Assembly: GCA_016218155.1 (NCBI GenBank)
Contig: JACREQ010000071.1
Coordinates: 1 to 64,000 of the forward strand
Direction of reading: 5' to 3'
DNA length: 64,000 nt
Source: Bacteroidia bacterium
GTDB taxonomy: Bacteria > Bacteroidota > Bacteroidia > Bacteroidales > GWA2-32-17
Below are positions 10,024-17,902 of this stretch, piece after piece. Made by a program: the position numbers and the translations under genes. Positions within the stretch are counted from its first letter, which is position 1. Each line of letters opens with the position of its first letter. The notes under the pieces are model-generated. The model saw only the letters and a program-made list of their open reading frames with translations, did no database searches and was not told the DNA's origin.

Positions 10024-10455
10024 TTATTTCTCGTAAACTTCTCCCTGAATTGTAAGTTCAATTTTATTTGTTACAGCATTTGAACTAACAGTAACTGTTT
10101 TACTAAAAACACCAATTTCTTTGGTATCATAAACTACTTTTATTATTGCTGATTTTCCGGGCATTATTGGTTCTTTTGGCCAGTTTGGAGTTGTACAATC
10201 ACATGAAGGTGTAACATTATTCAGAATTAATGGACTTTTACCTGTATTTTTAAAAACAAAATCGACTTTTGCTTCTGCATTTTTTAGTAACGAGCCAAAA
10301 TTATGTACTGTTTTAGTAAATGAAATCTCAGGAGCGTTTGGATTTGATTTTACATATGTGTTATCAATCTGTCCATAAACAAAAACAAATGACATTATTA
10401 ACCACATTAACACAAAAGATGATTTGAAGATTTGATTGTATTTCATAAGATTCAA
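10024..10455 (-). CDS. DUF1573 domain secreted protein
   Basis: The 143-residue protein has a signal peptide (about residues 1-29, ending VYGQ). One DUF1573 Ig-like domain follows (FTKTVHNFGSLLKNAEAKVDFVFKNTG, then the characteristic PSCDCTTPNWP with a CxC pair). This family is common in Bacteroidota, and its biochemical role is unknown. Here it lies 11 bp after the ABC ATPase and 14 bp before arsC, inside an ArsR-led operon. The CxC could bind a soft metal or metalloid, but that is an inference from context. Confidence 0.85.
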   Translation of the reverse strand: MNLMKYNQIFKSSFVLMWLIMSFVFVYGQIDNTYVKSNPNAPEISFTKTVHNFGSLLKNAEAKVDFVFKNTGKSPLILNNVTPSCDCTTPNWPKEPIMPGKSAIIKVVYDTKEIGVFSKTVTVSSNAVTNKIELTIQGEVYEK

Positions 10456-10466
10456 TAATTAAAATA

Positions 10467-11135
10467 TTAATTTACTAATTCACCATTGTTCAATTTAATC
10501 TTTTTATGTCCATATTCGGCAGCAGTAGGACTATGAGTAACCATTATTACTGTAATTCCTTTTTCGGTATTTATCTTTTTAAGAAAATCAAGAATTTCGA
10601 GTGATAAGGCTGGGTCTAAGTTTCCTGTTGGCTCATCGGCAAGTATAACAGAAGGATTATGCACTAAAGCTCTTGCAATAGCTACACGTTGTTGCTGACC
10701 AATAGATAACTGTCGAGGCAAATGATTTAAACGGTTTTTTAACCCAACAAATTCGAGAACTTCAGTGGCTCTTTTAATTTGTTCAGTTTTACTCACCCTA
10801 AGTAAACTTAACGGAATCATTACATTCTGAACAGTTGTCAAATATGGAATTAAAGCAAAATTCTGCATAATAAAACCAATATGATTTTTTCTGATTTTTG
10901 CTAATGCACTGTCTGAAATATTATCTATTCTTTTATCGTCGAAAAATATTTTACCAGATGATGGTTTTATTAAACCAAAAAGACTTAACAATAATGTACT
11001 TTTTCCAGAGCCGGAAGGACCAGTAATAGTAACAAAATCGGATTTATTAATTACTAAATTAATATTATTTATTGCATTTACCTTACCATCTTTGGTAGTA
11101 TATTCTTTAGCTAATTTTTCTATTGTTAGTTTCAT
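10467..11135 (-). CDS. ABC transporter ATPase, MacB/LolD type
   Basis: The 222-residue ATPase shows Walker A GPSGSGKST (39-47), the Q-loop at Gln91, the signature SIGQQQR (144-150), Walker B VILADEP (163-169) and an H-loop in VTHSP. The sequence is closest in pattern to MacB/LolD-type ATPases that power FtsX-fold permeases. Its partner is the permease gene 2 bp upstream. Its place in the arsR operon suggests a role in the envelope response to thiol-reactive metalloids rather than lipoprotein sorting; the substrate is unknown. Confidence 0.92.
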   Translation of the reverse strand: MKLTIEKLAKEYTTKDGKVNAINNINLVINKSDFVTITGPSGSGKSTLLLSLFGLIKPSSGKIFFDDKRIDNISDSALAKIRKNHIGFIMQNFALIPYLTTVQNVMIPLSLLRVSKTEQIKRATEVLEFVGLKNRLNHLPRQLSIGQQQRVAIARALVHNPSVILADEPTGNLDPALSLEILDFLKKINTEKGITVIMVTHSPTAAEYGHKKIKLNNGELVN

Positions 11136-11137
11136 CT

Positions 11138-12358
11138 TTATTCCTCCTGTAAATTAGTGTGAGGATCAATTTTTGACGCAAGGTAAGCCGGAATAACAGT
11201 GCCGGTTAAGGCAATAACAATTGACAACAATAATGACCATAATAAATACATATAAAGAGGCTGAACAGACATACCAGCTATATATGGACCTAAAAGCATA
11301 CCTGCAATTGTACCTATAACAAAACCCAGAACACCGCCGACAATTCCTAAGAAAACAGCTTTAAATAGGAATAATTTATATATCATACCTTTTGAGGCAC
11401 CCATCATTCTTAGAACTCCAATCTCTTTATGACGCTCATTTACATTTGCCCAGATATAATTTCCCATTGAAATTCCGCCAACAAAAAATATAATAATTAG
11501 AAAAATTAAAGTTACCTTATCCATAAGTCTGTTGGTTTCAATCTGAGTTGACACTATCTGATTAATAGTTGTAATACGGGTATCTGGTAAAATATTTCGC
11601 AATTTTCCAAGTAAACCTTCAGATATGGCATTACAACATCCCATAATTTCAATAGTACTAATCTGATCAGGAGCATTTAATAATTCCTGAACAGTGGTTA
11701 TATGAGCAAATACCCTATCATCATCAACTGTGCCAGTTTCGGGTAATACTTTTACAACCTTAAATTCCTGACTGTTTATTGTAATTTTTGAATTCTCAAC
11801 AAGCTTTAGTTTTTTTGAAATTTGTGATCCCAACAAGCAATCATAACGATTTAGTGTATCAATTACTTTACGCATTAATTTTTCATCTTCAAATCCCTGC
11901 GATTTGTTTTCTGTATTAGATGGAGCACATGCAGTTTCTAATTCTTTCCCAACCAATCCTGAATTTTGCCATAATGGCTTAGAAGCTATTTCACTTTTCG
12001 GTAAAATACCAGTAAGAACAATACTTATTTCGCCAACCTTTACTCTTCTTGTTAATTTTGGCGACATATTATCAACACCAGAAATACTTGAAGTTAAAAT
12101 TCTTTCAACATACTCCATTGGTATAGTTGGAGCATCAATATCTGAAGTATAATAATCATCGATACTTGTTCCTTGAGGTAATACTAAAATATTAGCCCCA
12201 AGGTTATCAAGTTTTTTTGCTACATTTTGTTTTGATACAACCGAGATACTTTGAATTGCCACAATTACAGCAATTCCAAGTGTTATTGCTAATATTCCGC
12301 TTATCAATTGTGATTTTCGTTTCCACAATTCAAGCCAAATAATTTTAAATGTATTCAT
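11138..12358 (-). CDS. ABC transporter permease, FtsX/MacB type
   Basis: The 406-residue permease has the MacB topology: one N-terminal membrane helix (about 15-40), a periplasmic domain of about 240 residues, and three C-terminal helices (about 280-305, 325-355 and 370-395) with the coupling segment EIGVLRMMGASK. MacB-type pumps use mechanotransmission, moving periplasmic substrates rather than carrying them across the membrane. The periplasmic part contains a CC pair (IEIMGCC). It is paired with the ATPase 2 bp downstream and lies 14 bp after the 242-residue secreted protein gene. Confidence 0.9.
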   Translation of the reverse strand: MNTFKIIWLELWKRKSQLISGILAITLGIAVIVAIQSISVVSKQNVAKKLDNLGANILVLPQGTSIDDYYTSDIDAPTIPMEYVERILTSSISGVDNMSPKLTRRVKVGEISIVLTGILPKSEIASKPLWQNSGLVGKELETACAPSNTENKSQGFEDEKLMRKVIDTLNRYDCLLGSQISKKLKLVENSKITINSQEFKVVKVLPETGTVDDDRVFAHITTVQELLNAPDQISTIEIMGCCNAISEGLLGKLRNILPDTRITTINQIVSTQIETNRLMDKVTLIFLIIIFFVGGISMGNYIWANVNERHKEIGVLRMMGASKGMIYKLFLFKAVFLGIVGGVLGFVIGTIAGMLLGPYIAGMSVQPLYMYLLWSLLLSIVIALTGTVIPAYLASKIDPHTNLQEE

Positions 12359-12372
12359 TGTTAAAAACTAAT

Positions 12373-13101
12373 TTAACATTTTTTTCCGCTGCCACAGCTA
12401 CCTGGAGCACAACCTCCAACTCTTTTGTTAACTGTTTTAACTAAATCTTCAGACTTTGTTAAGCTATCCATTTTTCCGGTAAATTGCCCTTTACCATTAA
12501 AAATAACAACCGTAGTCTTTGTTAAATCAGGTTTAAGTAAATCAACAAAGTTCGCCTCTTCTTTACTTTCAACATCAACAAATACAACAGTTGCCTTATT
12601 TCCTAAGCTTGTTAATGCTGTTTTACATTCAGCCTGAATTGCTGCTTTGTCTTTTGCATTTTTCTTTCCACAGATAATTAATGCAGCTTTACCATTTTCA
12701 AAACCCAACAAAACTTCAGCCTGTGTTTTTGATGGTAATGTTGAAATAATTTTTTCTATTGACGCATCCTCAGATGTTAAAGCACCTGTAACTACACCAT
12801 TTGACGCAACAACTAATATCAATGGCAATTGCGCACCTGCAATTCTGTATTTTGCAACCAAATCGGCATTTGCTTTTTCATCTCTATCTAATTTTAAAAC
12901 AGTATTATTTTTAACCTTTTTATTTGCACTCTGAGATAACTGAACTAAATAATCAGTTCCTTTTGCTAATTTATCGGTAACAATTAAAAAAATAGATTTA
13001 CCACTTTTTTGAGCCTTTTGAATATCAGCACTTACTCCTTGAGCAAAAATGTTTGTTATTACAAACAATGAACAAATAATAATAATTGTAATCTTTTTCA
13101 T
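12373..13101 (-). CDS. Secreted thioredoxin-fold-like protein with Cys/Gly-rich metal-binding tail
   Basis: The 242-residue protein has a signal peptide (to about residue 20). Two similar alpha/beta halves follow (KAQKSGKSIFLIVTDK... and KAALIICGKKNAKDK...), which look like thioredoxin folds without any CxxC. It ends in a Gly/Cys tail, GGCAPGSCGSGKKC, with three cysteines. It is clearly related to the product of 13562-14317. It follows arsR by 18 bp, so it is probably made on metalloid exposure. An arsenite or metal scavenger or chaperone in the periplasm is plausible but not demonstrated. No named family is recognised. Confidence 0.75.
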   Translation of the reverse strand: MKKITIIIICSLFVITNIFAQGVSADIQKAQKSGKSIFLIVTDKLAKGTDYLVQLSQSANKKVKNNTVLKLDRDEKANADLVAKYRIAGAQLPLILVVASNGVVTGALTSEDASIEKIISTLPSKTQAEVLLGFENGKAALIICGKKNAKDKAAIQAECKTALTSLGNKATVVFVDVESKEEANFVDLLKPDLTKTTVVIFNGKGQFTGKMDSLTKSEDLVKTVNKRVGGCAPGSCGSGKKC

Positions 13102-13119
13102 TTTATAATTTATTTATGT

Positions 13120-13452
13120 TTAACATTTACATTTAAAATCAGATATAGAACTTTTAAAAAATGTATCATATTTATCCTTTATTTCTTTAAGCTTTTTAAA
13201 ATCCAGACAATAATGAATTTTAAGTCCGTCAATTGTACCTTTAATAATTCCTGCCTCTTTTAAAATTTTTAAATGTTGAGACACTGTAGTTCTTGAAATT
13301 GGTAAATCATCTGAAATATTTCCTGTTTTTATTTCCTTTTTTTTCTTTAAAAGTTTAATTATTGAAATTCTTGCAGGATGCGAAAAAACTTTACTAATTA
13401 ATGCAAGTTCTTTTTCAACTTCATCAAACTCTTCTGCTTTATTGTTTGTCAT
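13120..13452 (-). CDS. arsR: ArsR-family metalloregulator
   Basis: A winged-helix repressor of 110 residues. The HTH is ISRTTVSQHLKILKEAGIIKG (about 53-73), with the wing DGLKIHYCLD. The classical ELCVCDL site of E. coli-type ArsR is absent. Instead there is a C-terminal CKC (residues 108 and 110) and a Cys in the wing strand, suggesting a different metalloid site, as in other ArsR subgroups. It is the first gene of an operon running to acr3. A perfect palindrome upstream (13463-13488) is its likely operator. Repression relieved by As(III)/Sb(III) is the family mode. Confidence 0.92.
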   Translation of the reverse strand: MTNNKAEEFDEVEKELALISKVFSHPARISIIKLLKKKKEIKTGNISDDLPISRTTVSQHLKILKEAGIIKGTIDGLKIHYCLDFKKLKEIKDKYDTFFKSSISDFKCKC

Positions 13453-13462
13453 GAATTAATGT

Positions 13463-13488
13463 TTAATGTCGTAAACGTACGACATTAA
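13463..13488. promoter_or_regulatory. ArsR operator in front of arsR
   Basis: A perfect inverted repeat of 11 bp arms, TTAATGTCGTA and TACGACATTAA, with a 4 bp spacer, lies 11 bp before the arsR ATG. On the minus strand it contains TACGTTTA, one base from a -7 box, so bound repressor would cover the promoter. Confidence 0.85.
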
Positions 13489-13561
13489 TTTAAAATAAAA
13501 AAATATATAATTAGGCTTATTATATATTTAAGAATTATTAATATTTAAAAACTACCTATTA

Positions 13562-14317
13562 TTATTTAGCGTGTTTATTTGAAGTACCTACACCATTTGT
13601 GTATGTATCAGAACAGGATTTCTGGTTTTCAGATTTTTTAATTGCACTAAGTATATCCATATATTCAAATGGATACTCGAATTTCTTAGCTAATTTACCT
13701 TTGCTATTAAATACATGTACAACAGGTCCTACAGCTTTCAAATTAGGTGCAAGTTGTTTAATAAATTCATCTTCAGATTTATCATCCAAATCAATTTCAA
13801 TATTTATTGAATTTCCATTTAATACCTTAGAAGCTTTATTACATTCTTCAATCACTGCAGTTCTGTTCTTCATTGTATCTTTATACATAATAACAAAGAC
13901 TGCTTTATTTTCGCTAAATGCTAAAAGAGCTTCAGCATGTTTTTTTGTAGGAATTGCTTTTAAAAGAGCATCAATAGTTGCCATGCTTTTTGTATAAAAA
14001 CCACAAAGCGCGCCATTATTTGCTATTACAATTATTATTGGTGCACCCCATTCTTTAATGTTATATTTATTTACTAATTCTGTATTTGCTGAATCAGTTT
14101 TATCCATTTCAATAATAGCAGATTTTGAATATAATTTTTGTGTTTTTAATGCTATCTCTTTTGATTCAGAAATATCTGTTTTACCATCTCCAACAATTAA
14201 AAAAACTACTTTTCCTTTTTTATTTTGTTTTGCTATTTCAGATTTCACCTGTCCAAAACTAAAATTTGCTACTATAAACAGTATAAAAATTAAATAGTAA
14301 CGAATTTTTATTTTCAT
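13562..14317 (-). CDS. Secreted thioredoxin-fold-like protein, paralogue of 12373-13101
   Basis: This 251-residue secreted protein has the same two-half layout as the 242-residue product encoded after arsR (KKGKVVFLIVGDGK..., then ENKAVFVIMYKD...AVIEECNKA). It shares motifs such as LVxKYxI, GAPIIIVIANNG and AEALLAF. It lacks the GGCAPGSC tail, keeping only a single Cys near the end, and has no CxxC. It is transcribed separately just upstream of arsR, behind its own ArsR-type operator and -7 box (14341-14372), so it is probably part of the same regulon. Function unknown. Confidence 0.75.
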   Translation of the reverse strand: MKIKIRYYLIFILFIVANFSFGQVKSEIAKQNKKGKVVFLIVGDGKTDISESKEIALKTQKLYSKSAIIEMDKTDSANTELVNKYNIKEWGAPIIIVIANNGALCGFYTKSMATIDALLKAIPTKKHAEALLAFSENKAVFVIMYKDTMKNRTAVIEECNKASKVLNGNSINIEIDLDDKSEDEFIKQLAPNLKAVGPVVHVFNSKGKLAKKFEYPFEYMDILSAIKKSENQKSCSDTYTNGVGTSNKHAK

Positions 14318-14340
14318 AATTAAATTTTATTTATCATTTG

Positions 14341-14372
14341 CAAAGATACTAACGTAAATATACGACATTAGT
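14341..14372 (-). promoter_or_regulatory. ArsR-type operator plus -7 box upstream of 13562-14317
   Basis: Positions 14348-14372 contain the half-site TACGACATTA, identical to the arsR operator, and a degenerate partner arm (ACTAACGTA). The minus-strand -7 box TATCTTTG (14341-14348) abuts it, 23 bp before the start codon. Confidence 0.7.
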
Positions 14373-14454
14373 TTTGATTAAAAAAAAGCAAAATTTTAGG
14401 TTATTTTAAAATAAAATGGAATTCTTTAGTTCCTACTATTATTCACAAAATAAC

Positions 14455-14790
14455 CTAATTCAAAGATTTAAGATTTTTTAATGCATCGGGAACAAATTGC
14501 AGAACATTTTTAAGTATTGCACAATCCTCAAGTTTATCGCATTCTCCACATGTTTTAAAGTTTTTAGAATCTGCACAATTTCTAATTTCACATTTTTCGC
14601 AATGATTAAATTTAACTCCTTCTTCTCGACACCCTGTACAATTTATCATTTCTGAGGTAATATCGGGATTATGCTGAGATCTCCATGTTTCAGCAGTTTT
14701 AATGCGCAATTCATTATCATTTGTTATAGTAGCTTTTCTTGCATCGCAAGAAGCACAATTAATTCCACAACACGAAATAAGTTTTTCCAT
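14455..14790 (-). CDS. DUF3795 cysteine-rich protein
   Basis: This cytoplasmic protein of 111 residues is dense in cysteines: CCGINCASCDARKA at the start, then CTGCREEG, CEKCEIRNC and CGECDKLEDC. The pattern is that of DUF3795, a family with presumed zinc or Fe-S binding and no known reaction. It lies 29 bp after the TfoX-like gene on the same strand and may share a transcript with it. Confidence 0.85.
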   Translation of the reverse strand: MEKLISCCGINCASCDARKATITNDNELRIKTAETWRSQHNPDITSEMINCTGCREEGVKFNHCEKCEIRNCADSKNFKTCGECDKLEDCAILKNVLQFVPDALKNLKSLN

Positions 14791-14819
14791 TATTCAAAAT
14801 ATTTATATTAATTATTTTT

Positions 14820-15122
14820 TTATTTAATATATTCAAATGATAATCTGGCAAATTCTTGCCATTTCTCAGAATTTACTGCAGAAACCTGAACCCATTCTTT
14901 CATTGGTCGGTTTTTACCTGATGGATCAAATAATTTTGAACCCTTTAAATTAATAGCTTCTTTATGTGCTTCGCCGGTGAGCTTAAATACCATTTCATTT
15001 TCAAAAAAACAGGCAAATGCTTTTCCATTTATTTTCAAGCATGGCTTACCAAACATCTGACTAATTACAGCATCTTTAAGATTCTGCCCAATGTTATTAT
15101 ATAGTTTTTCTTCTTTAGTCAT
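14820..15122 (-). CDS. TfoX/Sxy N-terminal-domain-like protein
   Basis: The protein has 100 residues and reads as one TfoX N-domain: QMFGKPCLKINGKAFACFFENEMVFKL, then a C-terminal WVQVSA...WQEFARLSFEYI segment. In gamma-proteobacteria TfoX controls competence. Short stand-alone copies like this are widespread in Bacteroidota without a known role, and there is no evidence for competence here. The strong LFDPSG...MKEW motif is usual in this short subfamily. Confidence 0.8.
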   Translation of the reverse strand: MTKEEKLYNNIGQNLKDAVISQMFGKPCLKINGKAFACFFENEMVFKLTGEAHKEAINLKGSKLFDPSGKNRPMKEWVQVSAVNSEKWQEFARLSFEYIK

Positions 15123-15212
15123 AACTAATAAAATAATCGGTTATTTGATAAACTTTTTATTGATTTACACAAAAATACAAAAAACAAACAAAAGATTAAT
15201 AAATTTTATCTG

Positions 15213-15950
15213 TTATTTATTTAACAATTTTCTGGTGTGGGTTAATAAATTAACCCCTCCGTATTGTCCGTGACCTGGAATAACAATTTTAGCATTTGGA
15301 AATTTACTTATTATTCTATCTATTGTTAAAGGGTAAGCAACTAAATCTCCATCTATAACATTACCCAAATCTTTTGAATTTATACTTTTAATCATGCACC
15401 CTGCAAATAAAATTGTTTCGGAAGGTATCCAGACTATAATGTTATCCATAGAATGCGCAGCACCTAAATAATAACAATGAATACTTTTATTACCCAAACT
15501 TATTTCAATAGAATCCTTAAATCCATGATTCGGAACAGGTAAATTTCTGGACTTTGCAATATCAATGGTCAATTGATTTGCAAACGATTCTATATTTTGA
15601 GAATGAATATAATTAAGTCCTCCTATACAGTCGTTATGCCAGTGATTTGGTATAAAACCTACAACTTTTAGATTCATCGAATCGGTTATCCATTCAAATA
15701 AAACTTTTGTCAATGAATCAGTCCATGACGAATTAAAAACAAAAGCCTCATTACCGTTAATAAATATTAAACCGTTTGCCGGAGTTCTTCCGTAATCTGG
15801 CAAATCAAGGTATGAAATATGCAAATACGCAGACTCAGATAATTTAATTAAATTAATATCCTTACAAACCTTAATAGTTTTATTATCAGTTTGCGAGAAC
15901 CCGGTATATTGAATAAATACAATTAATAATAAAATCAGAAGTTTTTTCAT
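15213..15950 (-). CDS. Subclass B1 metallo-beta-lactamase, CcrA-like
   Basis: A secreted zinc hydrolase of 245 residues with a signal peptide (cleavage near FSQ, residue 20). All six B1 zinc ligands are present: His103, His105, Asp107 (HWHND), His166 (GAAHSMDN), Cys185 (LFAGCMIKS) and His227 (PGHGQYGG). The segment from ANQLTIDIAKSRNLPVPNHGF to YYLG is strikingly CcrA-like. Expected activity is opening of penicillin, cephalosporin and carbapenem rings in the periplasm. No insertion sequence or integron gene is adjacent, so it looks like a resident chromosomal gene. Activity level cannot be judged from sequence. Confidence 0.9.
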   Translation of the reverse strand: MKKLLILLLIVFIQYTGFSQTDNKTIKVCKDINLIKLSESAYLHISYLDLPDYGRTPANGLIFINGNEAFVFNSSWTDSLTKVLFEWITDSMNLKVVGFIPNHWHNDCIGGLNYIHSQNIESFANQLTIDIAKSRNLPVPNHGFKDSIEISLGNKSIHCYYLGAAHSMDNIIVWIPSETILFAGCMIKSINSKDLGNVIDGDLVAYPLTIDRIISKFPNAKIVIPGHGQYGGVNLLTHTRKLLNK

Positions 15951-16052
15951 TATCGTTTTGTGTTATTATAACATAATGTAACAATTGTCATAGTTATGGC
16001 AAATTATAATTAACTGCAATTTGTTTTCGCTGATAATGCATTAACTGGTATT

Positions 16053-16688
16053 TTATCCATTTTCTTTTTTGCATATTATATACCAAAACTTCTGCAATGG
16101 TTTATCGCCTGTATTCTTTACAGGTTCATTAATTTCTTTAGCATCTATAAAGCCAAAATTACCAAATTCTGATTTAATTGAATCTGAATCGTAAAAAAAC
16201 AATGTTACACCAGGCCAGGCTTCAAATGTATCTTTGCTAATTTCGTTTCCTTGTCCGTATCTGAAATCCGTTTTTGAAATCGAAACAAAAACCATGTATC
16301 CATTAGGTTTAAGCTGATTATAACAATCATTTATCATTTTTCTTCGTTCTTTAGCGCTTAATAAATGGATTAATGCATAACTAAAGATTCCATCATATAA
16401 TTCCTTATCAAACGGCATTGAACTAACAGAACCATGAAATACATTTATACTATCTTTAAAGTGTTTTTTTGCTAAAGAAATTGCAGTTTCAGAAATCTCG
16501 ATCCCTGTAACCTTAAATCCATTGTCAGTAAATATTTTGGCATTTCTACCATAACCAAATCCGGGAATCAGAATTTTATGTAATCCGTATTTTTTAAATA
16601 ATTCTAAAGTTTCAATAGCCGAATCAGCTGGGTCCCATCCCCACATTTCCTGTTTATCTTTAAAACTTGACTCCCAAAATTCTGTCAT
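16053..16688 (-). CDS. Class I SAM-dependent methyltransferase
   Basis: The 211-residue protein has a Rossmann-type methyltransferase core. Motif I is ILIPGFGYGRNAKIF (a variant GxGxGRN), motif II is VTGIEIS, then SMPFDKELYDGIFSYALIHLL, and motif post III includes LKPNGYMVFVSIS. The N-terminal FWESSFKDKQEMWGWDP resembles TPMT/TehB-like small-molecule methyltransferases. The substrate is unknown. A possible palindromic element separates it from the upstream membrane protein gene. Confidence 0.85.
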   Translation of the reverse strand: MTEFWESSFKDKQEMWGWDPADSAIETLELFKKYGLHKILIPGFGYGRNAKIFTDNGFKVTGIEISETAISLAKKHFKDSINVFHGSVSSMPFDKELYDGIFSYALIHLLSAKERRKMINDCYNQLKPNGYMVFVSISKTDFRYGQGNEISKDTFEAWPGVTLFFYDSDSIKSEFGNFGFIDAKEINEPVKNTGDKPLQKFWYIICKKENG

Positions 16689-16746
16689 ATATTTTATTGA
16701 TTAATTTATTTGTGGTGCTTTGTTACTTGTTATAATGTTTTGACGC

Positions 16747-16803
16747 TTCCCAACACCGTGCACTATTTGCAGTCCACCTTAATTTTAACCGGGTGTTATA
16801 TGG
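16747..16803 (-). repeat. Possible attC-like or palindromic intergenic element
   Basis: Read on the minus strand, this about 55 bp stretch starts with ATATAACACC, has GTGCAC near the centre, and ends with GGTGTTGGG. The outer arms are partly complementary and resemble, with one mismatch each, the RYYYAAC/GTTRRRY core of integron attC sites. The match is imperfect and no integrase is in the window. Confidence 0.3.
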
Positions 16804-16810
16804 CGTTTTC

Positions 16811-17404
16811 TTATTTTCTCTTAATTAATTCTTCCTTTGCTAATTCCTGAACTTCTTCTGTCAAAGTTGTAATACCATTGGCAATATGTTCTAATTCTGC
16901 TATAGTCTTTGTTTTTAAAATACTTTCCCAATTATATGTCCCTTTAAATCTGCTACCATTTTTCAGTGAGTCTAAAAAAAGTTTCCGATGTCTCAAAATT
17001 CCATATCCAATAGAAAGAATTGATATAAAGATAAAAATTATTAAACCATAAACCTTATAGGACAAACTTAAATCAAATTTAAAAAAAAATAGATTTAATA
17101 CTAGTAAAAAAACAATTGATAGAAAAGAAGCAATAACAGCATATGTAAAATCTAATGTATATGAAATCTCATTCTTAATAATTTTGACTTCAGTTCGTCT
17201 TGAAAAACTTGTCCAAAGATTCCATGGAACATTTTTAAAAGGGTTAAAAGAAAAAAATTCTCCTTCAATTACTATTTTATTATTGTCAATTCTTTCAATA
17301 TTAGTATATAAAGATCCACTTAAATTAGCAATAAGAATATCGAGAATATCATTCTTTCTATTTTCTGGTATTTCTTTCTTGAAAGTTATTTTAAATATTG
17401 ACAT
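16811..17404 (-). CDS. Unrecognised membrane protein
   Basis: The protein has 197 residues with two adjacent membrane helices (about 87-108 and 115-138), a basic RHRK loop after the second, and soluble ends. The last 60 residues are helical and charged (TIAELEHIANGITTLTEEVQELAKEELIKR). No family recognised. It could share a transcript with the methyltransferase 122 bp downstream. Confidence 0.6.
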   Translation of the reverse strand: MSIFKITFKKEIPENRKNDILDILIANLSGSLYTNIERIDNNKIVIEGEFFSFNPFKNVPWNLWTSFSRRTEVKIIKNEISYTLDFTYAVIASFLSIVFLLVLNLFFFKFDLSLSYKVYGLIIFIFISILSIGYGILRHRKLFLDSLKNGSRFKGTYNWESILKTKTIAELEHIANGITTLTEEVQELAKEELIKRK

Positions 17405-17902
17405 TGCTTTACATATTTATTCTAACAATTATCATAACTATTCATGGTGTCTGTCATAAAAAATGCCACTAACACATCACTACTCGTATCGTTAATTATT
17501 TGTAATTAAAATCAAAAATAAACAATAACACATTTAAAAGCAAAATAATGAATGAATTAGTTTTTATTTATAATTAGCGAATCTATTTTGTATTTTATCT
17601 TTAAATTATCAGTGTGTACGTAACGATAAAATTCGTCTATTTATAAAAGATGAAATCGACCTGACAGCTAAGGGTTTTTGAATGTTGTATTATAGGGTAG
17701 CTATTAATGAAATGCTTAAAATTTTAATTTATTTATAATACTGATTTTTTTATACTTGACAAAGTTACTCTTTATTTTTTTTAGAAATAATACCTACATT
17801 CTGACACAAATAAAAAGGTACAATTACTTAGTTAAAACAGTAAATAAACTCTTATACAAGAAATAGCTGAGTAGTAATTTTGATTAATAAATAATTAAAG
17901 TT
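17405..17902. other. Intergenic region between divergent genes, no gene seen
   Basis: This 498 bp AT-rich stretch separates the membrane protein from the response regulator. I see no open frame with coding character, no RNA gene and no strong palindrome. It must hold both promoters, but I could not pick boxes with confidence. Confidence 0.5.

Noticed and set aside
10467-12358. Calling the ABC pair in the ars operon LolCDE or a macrolide exporter
   Set aside because: ATPase and permease are separate, there is no MFP/MacA gene, and the setting is an ArsR operon; substrate left open.
13599-13997. 132-codon ORF antisense to the secreted paralogue near arsR
   Set aside because: Composition follows the real gene on the other strand, and it would cover a signal-peptide gene with clear paralogy.
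17405-17902. Possible small RNA or ORF in the long gap before the response regulator
   Set aside because: No convincing hairpin-terminator, promoter pair or coding frame.
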